Positions 30,229-36,095 of a stretch of DNA of 36,095 nucleotides are shown here, piece after piece. The stretch comes from Ruminococcus sp. CAG:254. Lineage in GTDB: Bacteria > Bacillota > Clostridia > Oscillospirales > Ruminococcaceae. Each line of letters opens with the position of its first letter. Within the stretch, counting starts at the first letter, position 1. The translations under genes and the position numbers were made by a program. The stretch covers positions 1 to 36,095 of the forward strand of contig HF997898.1 of the NCBI GenBank assembly GCA_000433635.1, read 5' to 3'. The notes beneath the pieces were generated by a model, which worked only from the letters and a program-made list of their open reading frames with translations, did not search any database and was not told the origin of the DNA.

Positions 30229-31014
30229 ATGAAACAACACTGCCCTTCTTGCGGAAAGAAATTTGATTATGAACAGCACGGTTGGATTTGTCCATTTTGC
30301 GGACAAGTCATTCTGGACAGTACAGAGCAGACGGTTCACCAGCAGGAATCGGCAACACCGCCGCCCCCTGCGAAAAAGCCATCACGCAAGCTGAAAAAAT
30401 TGTCGGTACTTTTCACGGTTGGATTGCTGCTGACGGTGAGCAGTTTCGGATATCGGATTGGAAAAAATCTGATTTACCTGCGGCAGAAGCAGACTTCTGA
30501 ACCGGTTTCCTATCCAGTGGAAACGATAGAAATGCAGCAGACCATTTCCATTGAACCTTATCAGCTTACCATTCAGCAGGCATATTTGTTTCCGCAAACG
30601 CTGATTACTGCACCAAAATCCGGCGAATATCTGGCAGTTTCCTATACGAGCAGCGGAAAAAGTTCGGACAGCAGCATACAGCGAATCGATGATGTTGCAT
30701 GGGCAGCGTTAAAACTCGAACAGGCGAACCAGTATATTACGCCGTTGTCGTTGAGCGATGTTACAGGCAGTGATGCAATCTGGAGCGACTTGTCGGATAT
30801 GGGTGTGGATTGGGAACTACATAACGGAACGGGAATTTTGTTGTTTCTGTTGCCGGAAGAAACAGATTTGGAACAGCTGAACCTCTGTATTTTCGCCGGA
30901 ACGGAAAGCGAAGATGCTCATCGGTATGCACAGAACGCCGTAGCAGTGCAGACGGTTTATGAAATACCGCTGACGGTGACCGATTCAAGCGATATGGAGG
31001 GCATGGACGTATGA
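30229..31014 (+). CDS. zinc-ribbon, single-pass membrane protein
   Basis: The 261-residue protein has an N-terminal zinc ribbon (CPSC at 5-8, CPFC at 21-24), a Pro/Lys-rich linker, one transmembrane segment (~58-75) and a ~180-residue extracytoplasmic domain rich in beta-strand-like sequence. The domain is not recognised. It follows the dispersed repeat by 42 nt and overlaps the next gene by ATGA, so the two are translated as a pair. It sits between argB and argD. The ribosome binding site GAGGAC is modest. Confidence 0.75.
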   Translation: MKQHCPSCGKKFDYEQHGWICPFCGQVILDSTEQTVHQQESATPPPPAKKPSRKLKKLSVLFTVGLLLTVSSFGYRIGKNLIYLRQKQTSEPVSYPVETIEMQQTISIEPYQLTIQQAYLFPQTLITAPKSGEYLAVSYTSSGKSSDSSIQRIDDVAWAALKLEQANQYITPLSLSDVTGSDAIWSDLSDMGVDWELHNGTGILLFLLPEETDLEQLNLCIFAGTESEDAHRYAQNAVAVQTVYEIPLTVTDSSDMEGMDV

Positions 31015-31610
31015 GGATGCGAGTGAAAAAACATGTCTGTGTTCAGAAACACATCCCCAGCGTAAAAAAACATCCGCTCGCATGGCTCTGGGTGGCTTTG
31101 TGTGTGTTGATTCTGTTGGAATCTCGGGTCTGTGATTGGACAGAGCGACTAGTGGCAGAAAAATCCTCGTTCGAGGGCAGCGGTTCTCTCCAGATTGAAC
31201 AGGCAATACTCTTTGCAGGAAATGCTGGAGGATCGGATTCTTTGTATGATTTGACGGTGACGCTGCACAATGTTGGCGATACGCTGGAAAAATACCTGCC
31301 GCAGATTTATGTGACGGAGAGCGAACAGCCGGATAACAGCAAGGTGCATCTTTCTTTGCAGCCAATTTCGCTCTATGAGGAAATCAACGCTGCTGGTGTG
31401 AATAATTATGATATCGACCTTTGTATTCCGCCGGGGCAGACGGTAACAGTGTCCTATTCGGTGACAGCGTCGGATTATCAGGAAATACAAGCACTGCGAG
31501 ATGACGGAAAAACAGTATCTGTTTCTCTTTCAAATCGGAAAGCGAAACAAAATGTCTGCGTGCCGTTGCAGTGGATGGAAATAGAAACAGGAGAAAAAGG
31601 AGGAATTTGA
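31011..31610 (+). CDS. single-pass membrane protein with beta-sandwich-like outer domain
   Basis: This 199-residue protein starts at the ATGA overlap. It has a basic N-terminus (MRMRVKKHVCVQKH), one transmembrane segment (~23-40, LAWLWVALCVLILLES) and an outer domain whose DLTVTLHNVGDTLEKYLPQIYV...VSYSVTASDYQEI pattern resembles DUF4352-like immunoglobulin folds (inference). The partner upstream has an outer region of similar kind, so they may form a complex. argD starts 1 nt after its stop. Confidence 0.7.
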   Translation: MRMRVKKHVCVQKHIPSVKKHPLAWLWVALCVLILLESRVCDWTERLVAEKSSFEGSGSLQIEQAILFAGNAGGSDSLYDLTVTLHNVGDTLEKYLPQIYVTESEQPDNSKVHLSLQPISLYEEINAAGVNNYDIDLCIPPGQTVTVSYSVTASDYQEIQALRDDGKTVSVSLSNRKAKQNVCVPLQWMEIETGEKGGI

Positions 31611-31611
31611 C

Positions 31612-32781
31612 ATGACAACACAGGAAAAGCAAAATCAATATATCATGGGAACATATGGCCGGTTTCCAGTTGTATTGGAACAGGGCAAGCAGGAATCCTG
31701 TCAGGATGAAACCGGAAAGCAGTATATCGACTTCGGAAGCGGTATCGGAACAAATTCTTTGGGCTACTGCAACGAAGCATGGGTGAATGCTGTTTGCAAG
31801 CAGGCACAGACCTTGCAGCACACTTCTAACCTGTATTATACAAAAGCACAGGCAGATTTTGCAGAGGCACTCTGCAAGGCAACTGGATATCACGACTTGT
31901 TTTTCTGCAACAGCGGTGCAGAAGCGAATGAATGTGCCATCAAGCTGGCAAGAAAGTATAGCTTTGATAAATACGGAAAGGGTCGGCATAAGATTCTGAC
32001 ACTGGTGAATTCATTTCATGGCAGAACCATGGCAACCCTCTCTGCAACCGGACAGGATGTGTTCCACAACTATTTCTTCCCGTTCTTGGAAGGCTTTGAT
32101 TATGTTGTTGCAAATGATATTGCGGATTTGGATGCAAAGCTGGACGATACCGTCTGTGCAATTCTGATTGAATATGTGCAGGGCGAAGGCGGCGTAATGG
32201 CACTGGAACAGGATTTTGTCGATGCTATTTATGACCGTTGTGCAAAGCGGGATATTCTGGTGATGACCGATGAAGTACAGACGGGCATGGGCAGAACCGG
32301 CACACTGCTGGCTGGCGAACAGTTCGGACATCATGCTGATGTCGTTACGCTGGCAAAGGGCATTGCTGGCGGGCTGCCGATGGGGGCTTGTCTGGCAAAT
32401 GAAAAGTGTTCTGGTGTTCTGGGAAAGTCCGCTCATGGTTCTACATTTGGCGGAAATCCGGTTTGCTGTGCAGGTGGACTGGCTGTTTTGCAGACACTGA
32501 CCGCAGATGGTTTCCTTGCAAGCGTACAGGAAAAAGCTGCTTACCTCCGGGAAAAGCTGGCAAAGCTGCCGCATGTACAGGCAGTTACAGGCTTAGGCTT
32601 GATGGTTGGTATTCAGCTGGATGCAGATAAAAAGGCGATTGATGTTGTGAATGCTGCATTGGAACAGGGTCTGTTGCTGCTGACGGCAAAAGACCGGGTA
32701 CGGTTGCTGCCGCCGCTGACGATTTCCAAGGATGAATTGGATCGTGGCGTTGCCATCTTAGCAGACGTATTGAGCAAGTAA
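31612..32781 (+). CDS. argD: acetylornithine aminotransferase
   Basis: This 389-residue class III PLP aminotransferase converts N-acetylglutamate semialdehyde to N-acetylornithine. FGSGIGTNSLGY, CNSGAEANECAIKLAR, VNSFHGRTMATLSATG and the PLP lysine in VTLAKGIAGGLPMGA (~245-259) are present. Its ribosome binding site (GGAGGAATTTGAC) lies within the end of the preceding gene. Confidence 0.96.
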   Translation: MTTQEKQNQYIMGTYGRFPVVLEQGKQESCQDETGKQYIDFGSGIGTNSLGYCNEAWVNAVCKQAQTLQHTSNLYYTKAQADFAEALCKATGYHDLFFCNSGAEANECAIKLARKYSFDKYGKGRHKILTLVNSFHGRTMATLSATGQDVFHNYFFPFLEGFDYVVANDIADLDAKLDDTVCAILIEYVQGEGGVMALEQDFVDAIYDRCAKRDILVMTDEVQTGMGRTGTLLAGEQFGHHADVVTLAKGIAGGLPMGACLANEKCSGVLGKSAHGSTFGGNPVCCAGGLAVLQTLTADGFLASVQEKAAYLREKLAKLPHVQAVTGLGLMVGIQLDADKKAIDVVNAALEQGLLLLTAKDRVRLLPPLTISKDELDRGVAILADVLSK

Positions 32782-32814
32782 GTTTTTAATATCAAAAAAG
32801 GAGCGTATGAAGTT

Positions 32815-33720
32815 ATGAAACATTTATTGAAGATGCTCGACCTGAGCGGAGAAGAAATTCTGGAAATTCTGGATTTGGCTGACCAGCTGAAGTATGAACT
32901 GAAGCACAGCATTCCGCATCCGTACCTGAAGGGCAAGTCCATCGGCTTGATTTTCCAGAAGGCATCGACTCGGACACGGGTTTCTTTTGAAACAGGTATG
33001 TATCAGCTGGGCGGTCATGCACTGTTCCTGTCTGCAAGCGATTTGCAGATTGGACGGGGCGAACCGGTACAGGATACTGCAAGAGTATTGTCTCGGTATC
33101 TGAACGGTATCATGATTCGGACATTTGAACAGAAGGAAGTTGAGGATTTAGCAGAATACGGCAGCATTCCGGTTATCAACGGACTGACCGATTTCAGCCA
33201 CCCTTGTCAGGTACTCGCAGACCTGATGACCATTCGGGAACGCAAGAGCACATTTGACGGTTTGAAGATGTGCTTTATTGGGGACGGCAACAACATGGCA
33301 AATTCTCTGATTGTTGGTGGTCTGAAAGTGGGCATGGAAGTTTCGATTGCTTGCCCAGAGGGCTATCACCCAGACCCGCAGGTTCTGGAATTTGCAAAGG
33401 CATATGGCGACAAGTTCACACTGACAGACCAGCCGCTGGAAGCTGCAAAGGATGCAGACGTTGTAATTACAGACGTTTGGGCATCTATGGGGCAGGAAGG
33501 CGAAGCAGAAAAGCGGAAGGTTGCCTTCAACGGCTATCAGATTAACGATGATGTAATGGCACAGGCTCATGCAGATGCAATGGTACTGCACTGCCTGCCG
33601 GCACATCGGGAAGAAGAAATCACCGAAAAGGTATTTGAAGCTCACGCTGATGAAATCTTTGAAGAAGCAGAAAACCGCCTGCACGCACAGAAAGCCGTTA
33701 TGGTAAAGCTGATGAAGTAA
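32815..33720 (+). CDS. argF: ornithine carbamoyltransferase
   Basis: The 301-residue enzyme makes citrulline from ornithine and carbamoyl phosphate. The carbamoyl-phosphate loop STRTRVSFE (~50-58), HPCQVLADL (~127-135), DVWASMGQE and the ornithine loop HCLPAHR (~263-269) are intact. It follows argD by 33 nt with AAAGGAGCG as the ribosome binding site, and ends the arginine cluster at a strong terminator. Confidence 0.97.
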   Translation: MKHLLKMLDLSGEEILEILDLADQLKYELKHSIPHPYLKGKSIGLIFQKASTRTRVSFETGMYQLGGHALFLSASDLQIGRGEPVQDTARVLSRYLNGIMIRTFEQKEVEDLAEYGSIPVINGLTDFSHPCQVLADLMTIRERKSTFDGLKMCFIGDGNNMANSLIVGGLKVGMEVSIACPEGYHPDPQVLEFAKAYGDKFTLTDQPLEAAKDADVVITDVWASMGQEGEAEKRKVAFNGYQINDDVMAQAHADAMVLHCLPAHREEEITEKVFEAHADEIFEEAENRLHAQKAVMVKLMK

Positions 33721-33751
33721 GCGGATAGTCATAGAAATAGAATTACTGATA

Positions 33752-33786
33752 AAAAACAGCCTCGGAGTGATTCCGAGGCTGTTTTT
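33752..33786. terminator. bidirectional terminator between argF and the XRE gene
   Basis: AAAAACAGCCTCGGA pairs perfectly with TCCGAGGCTGTTTTT around GTGAT. The A and T tracts make it functional on both strands. Confidence 0.93.
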
Positions 33787-33800
33787 GTTGGTAGGAGAAG

Positions 33801-34040
33801 TTAGTTTTCGATTTGTCGTTCAATCTCTTTTACAATGTCGCTCATAGAAACATTTAATGCAGTAGAGATGCGGTAGAGTGTTTCCAGTGTCGGTTTTCGT
33901 TCGCCTCGTTCAATGGCACTTAAATGTGTGCGTCCGATGTCAGCCAGACCGCTTAGAACTTCCTGAGAAACGCCCTTTTTCTTTCTGAATGCTGCAATCA
34001 CTTGCCCGACAATTTTCGGGTTTAATGTGGCATGATACAA
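33801..34040 (-). CDS. XRE-family helix-turn-helix regulator
   Basis: The 79-residue protein is a single Cro/CI-type domain: VGQVIAAFRKKKGVSQEVLSGLADIGRTHLSAIERGERKPTLETLYRISTALNVSMSDIV (~11-70). The start follows AAAGGGGGTGG. It is transcribed away from the zinc-ribbon gene at 34188, and a CACATATG/CATATGTG palindrome lies between them, which makes it the likely binder of that site. Confidence 0.92.
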   Translation of the reverse strand: MYHATLNPKIVGQVIAAFRKKKGVSQEVLSGLADIGRTHLSAIERGERKPTLETLYRISTALNVSMSDIVKEIERQIEN

Positions 34041-34095
34041 GCATATCCACCCCCTTTCTGTTTTTATGATAAACGGTTTTTAGAAAAAACATGAG

Positions 34096-34125
34096 CACAT
34101 ATGTTGACAAGTGAATACATATGTG
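34096..34125. promoter_or_regulatory. operator-like inverted repeat CACATATG-N14-CATATGTG
   Basis: The arms (34096-34103 and 34118-34125) are perfect inverted repeats that bracket the -35 box of the plus-strand promoter. Binding there would block RNA polymerase. The likely ligand is the divergently encoded XRE protein. Confidence 0.65.
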
Positions 34126-34132
34126 TTATAAT
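34104..34132 (+). promoter_or_regulatory. consensus promoter of the first zinc-ribbon membrane gene
   Basis: TTGACA (34104-34109), 17-nt spacer, TATAAT (34127-34132). It is a full consensus match with an operator-like palindrome around the -35. The in-frame ORF start at 34101 lies within the promoter and is rejected. Confidence 0.9.
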
Positions 34133-34187
34133 GAGAAAAAGAAAACAGGAGGCATGTTTTCTGAAAGGGAGAAAGGAGGAAATAAAA

Positions 34188-34547
34188 ATGCGTCATTGTC
34201 AATATTGTGATGCTCTAAATCCGGATGATGCACTGCAATGCGGAAACTGTGGGAAATCGCTTCCGCCTGCCGGAAAAAATATTGTGAGTTCCAGCGATAA
34301 AATTCCGGAGAATGCAGGACTCAAGTTGCAGGTGCTCGCAAGAATTATTTTTGCAGTCATTCTGGTTTGTGGGGAAATCTTGGGATATTTGAACATCAAA
34401 GAAGAAGAAATTGCAATTGGTGTTGCTTATGTGCTCATTTCGCCGCTGCTTGCCTATCTAAATATGATTGTCTTGCATGCGTTCGGGGAATTGTGCCAAA
34501 ATGTAAGCGGTGCTCGTTATTATCTGTATCAACTGAATAAGAAGTAA
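34188..34547 (+). CDS. zinc-ribbon two-pass membrane protein A
   Basis: The 119-residue protein has an N-terminal zinc ribbon (Cys4, Cys7, Cys18, Cys21), a short linker and two transmembrane segments (~46-68 and ~75-98) connected by a charged turn, ending in a cytoplasmic-type tail. HAFGELCQNV near the end is shared with the paralogue at 34745. Start 34188 follows GAAAGGAGGA by 7 nt. The family is not recognised beyond the zinc ribbon. Control by the divergent XRE regulator is inferred. Confidence 0.82.
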   Translation: MRHCQYCDALNPDDALQCGNCGKSLPPAGKNIVSSSDKIPENAGLKLQVLARIIFAVILVCGEILGYLNIKEEEIAIGVAYVLISPLLAYLNMIVLHAFGELCQNVSGARYYLYQLNKK

Positions 34548-34567
34548 GAGAAAAAATAGATTTCTCG

Positions 34568-34609
34568 AAACAGTCACGTTGGTGTAAAAGCAAGCGTGAC
34601 TGTTTTTTT
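34568..34609 (+). terminator. terminator after zinc-ribbon gene A
   Basis: AAACAGTCACG pairs with CGTGACTGTTT over a 16-nt loop, followed by a run of T. Confidence 0.9.
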
Positions 34610-34744
34610 GCGTGGGAATCTCTGTTAAATTTCTACAATTTTCTGTTTGTCTATTAGTTTATAACAATTGCTTAAAATGATTTGTGTATAATTTGGGAAA
34701 AAGAGGCTGTTATGCAGCAAAAATGGGATTCGGAGGAAGTTCAG

Positions 34745-35140
34745 ATGAAAACTTGTAGAAATTGTGGAAGAGTCAATTCAGATACTGCACAACACTGTGT
34801 TCAGTGCGGAAATCTGTTGCAACAGCAGAGTGATGGCGTATCAACACAGAATAATAGTAATTCGATTCCAAAAAAGAACAGCGGACTTTTTCGGAATGCA
34901 GGGGCAAAGCTGAAAGTGTTAGCACTGATTTTCTTTATAATTCATATTGTGATTGGTGTTGCTGGAGGGGTTACTTGTTTTATCATCGGAGCAAATTCCT
35001 ATGATGGTTATATATTTGTGATAATTGGGCTTATTGCCATTTTTGTTTCCCCATTAATTGGCTGGTTGAATGCTATTATACTGTATGCGTTCGGGGAACT
35101 ATGCGAAAACGTGAATGACATTCGCAACCAGAGACGGTAA
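34745..35140 (+). CDS. zinc-ribbon two-pass membrane protein B (paralogue of A)
   Basis: This 131-residue protein has the same plan as the gene at 34188: zinc ribbon (Cys4, Cys7, Cys18, Cys21), Gln/Asn/Ser linker and two transmembrane segments. The shared motifs are NAGxKLxVLA, SPLxxxLNxIxLxAFGELCxNV. Start 34745 follows CGGAGG by 8 nt. A TATAAT at 34687-34692 without a clear -35 is the probable promoter. The pair looks like an old duplication. Confidence 0.8.
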   Translation: MKTCRNCGRVNSDTAQHCVQCGNLLQQQSDGVSTQNNSNSIPKKNSGLFRNAGAKLKVLALIFFIIHIVIGVAGGVTCFIIGANSYDGYIFVIIGLIAIFVSPLIGWLNAIILYAFGELCENVNDIRNQRR

Positions 35141-35216
35141 GTTATTCACATAAAAGAAAGCCATACTTAGATAGAAGTGAACGCAGCTTTTTGAAATCAT
35201 AAGGAGGAACTGTTAC

Positions 35217-35918
35217 ATGAAAAAATTATTTGCATGCACAACAGCCATTGTTCTGCTTGCCGGCGGTTTGGTAGGATGTGGCAGCAATGGCACAGGAGAT
35301 TCAAAGGTGCTAGAAACAACGAGAGCGGTTTCAGAAGATGGCTGGGGCAGCACAGTTTCAAGAATGGGAACAGACACTGGGAATTTTACAAAGCTGCGGT
35401 GTGGGATGTCTGGAGTAGATGTAGCAGATTTGGGATATGGCTCAAAAGAAAGCGATCAGGATTTTACCGGAAATAATAAAGCACAGACTATGGATCACAT
35501 CTTGCACTTCTATGCAGATGGGGTGATATCGTTTGACTATTCTGGAACTCCAGCAGAAATGGGAACAGATCCAGATACAAAACAGCCTTATTCCGCCTAT
35601 GTCGATATTTCGGTGAACGGTGATACAGGAGAACTCTATGCAGCAAGATATATGATTGGTGTTTCGGAAGAAGATGCCGATACTGCAGCTGCACTGGCAG
35701 ATGCACTCTTTGAACAGTATGACAATGGCAGCGGTGAACAGACAAGCGAGCATGGTTATTTGATTCCGAATTGTGATACATTCAACGGCAATCTGATTAT
35801 CTATTATGGAGCAAACACCGACAAAACGCAGAACGCATTCATTTTCCGCATTTATAATGAGGACTATAACAACGCTCCTGATTTTTATCAGGATGGAAAT
35901 TTGAAAGATAACAACTAA
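35217..35918 (+). CDS. putative lipoprotein, 233 residues
   Basis: A lipoprotein signal peptide ends at lipobox LVGC with Cys21. The mature part is acidic (about residues 22-233) with no recognised domain, and ends HN/D-rich (DGNLKDNN). Two stretches, DHILHFYADGVISFDYSG and AYVDISVNGDTGELYAARYMIG, suggest an alternating beta pattern. Ribosome binding site AAGGAGGAAC. It is 76 nt after zinc-ribbon gene B and may be cotranscribed. Function unknown. Confidence 0.8.
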   Translation: MKKLFACTTAIVLLAGGLVGCGSNGTGDSKVLETTRAVSEDGWGSTVSRMGTDTGNFTKLRCGMSGVDVADLGYGSKESDQDFTGNNKAQTMDHILHFYADGVISFDYSGTPAEMGTDPDTKQPYSAYVDISVNGDTGELYAARYMIGVSEEDADTAAALADALFEQYDNGSGEQTSEHGYLIPNCDTFNGNLIIYYGANTDKTQNAFIFRIYNEDYNNAPDFYQDGNLKDNN

Positions 35919-35932
35919 ACAGATAAAATGCA

Positions 35933-35964
35933 GTCGCTCCGGTGAAAATCGGGGCGATTTTTTG
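35933..35964 (+). terminator. terminator after the lipoprotein gene
   Basis: GTCGCTCCG pairs with CGGGGCGAT (one G-U), followed by TTTTTTG. Confidence 0.85.
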
Positions 35965-36036
35965 ATATTCGGAGGAGAAAAGCGGAAAATATACAATTTC
36001 TACAAAAAAAGATTAAAAATATGGAAGATTCTCTGC

Positions 36037-36065
36037 TTGACAAACGGGAAACGATGTGCTATAAT
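36037..36065 (+). promoter_or_regulatory. consensus promoter at the window end
   Basis: TTGACA (36037-36042), 17-nt spacer, TATAAT (36060-36065). It should drive a gene that begins beyond the window; only the start of its leader is visible. Confidence 0.85.
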
Positions 36066-36095
36066 AATAAAGCTGTCGCACGAGGAAAGGCGGCG

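Noticed and set aside
34154..34210. Short upstream ORF (AGGAGG then ATG at 34154) before zinc-ribbon gene A
   Set aside because: It would encode only ~18 residues overlapping the real start; the preferred start at 34188 has its own strong ribosome binding site. A regulatory uORF is possible but unsupported.

Overview
The window looks like a chromosomal segment of a Gram-positive, spore-forming gut or rumen bacterium close to Ruminococcus (Oscillospiraceae/Ruminococcaceae). Support: a secreted protein ending in a type I dockerin behind a Thr/Glu-rich linker; Spo0A and SpoIVB; strong AGGAGG-type ribosome binding sites; TTGACA/TATAAT promoters; a neopullulanase-like GH13 enzyme and glycogen phosphorylase. 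The species cannot be fixed from the sequence alone.

Layout. 1-3.3 kb: an SDR oxidoreductase, tRNA-Pro(CGG), a hypothetical gene, a long structured non-coding stretch, then pspA coupled to a 58-residue membrane protein. 3.5-6.1 kb: citrate synthase, a MIF-type tautomerase and a phosphopantetheinyl transferase. 6.2-10.7 kb (minus): GH13 enzyme and glycogen phosphorylase. 11.2-13 kb: a lysozyme-like/SH3/dockerin secreted protein with a ~325-nt leader. 13.3-14 kb (minus): an SCP2-like protein with an 18-residue repeat tail. 14.3-18.6 kb: the translation/secretion operon ylxM-ffh-rpsP-khpA-[anchored protein]-rimM-trmD. 18.9-21.7 kb: ptsH, then spoIVB and spo0A arranged divergently around a putative Spo0A operator. 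21.8-33.7 kb: a flavin reductase followed by every step from glutamate to arginine (argG, argH, argC, argJ, argB, argD, argF; ArgJ can supply acetyl transfer), with small membrane and zinc-ribbon genes inserted. 33.8-36 kb: a divergent XRE regulator, two paralogous zinc-ribbon membrane proteins, a lipoprotein, and a promoter for a gene beyond the edge.

The most unusual signals are non-coding or mutational. First, a dispersed structured element is present in two full copies (1981-2158 and 30041-30186) plus a 3' fragment at 1-46. Its conserved blocks flank an inverted repeat whose position is kept while its sequence is completely different, which is the pattern expected of a selected RNA or DNA structure. 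Second, two independent tandem duplications of gene 3' ends (22004-22789 and 27234-27722) each have a decayed second copy with an internal deletion at a short direct repeat. Third, an anchored protein with a possible nuclease-fold domain sits inside the ffh-trmD operon. No CRISPR array, insertion sequence or prophage was seen. All functional calls come from motifs recognised by eye; no database search was run.
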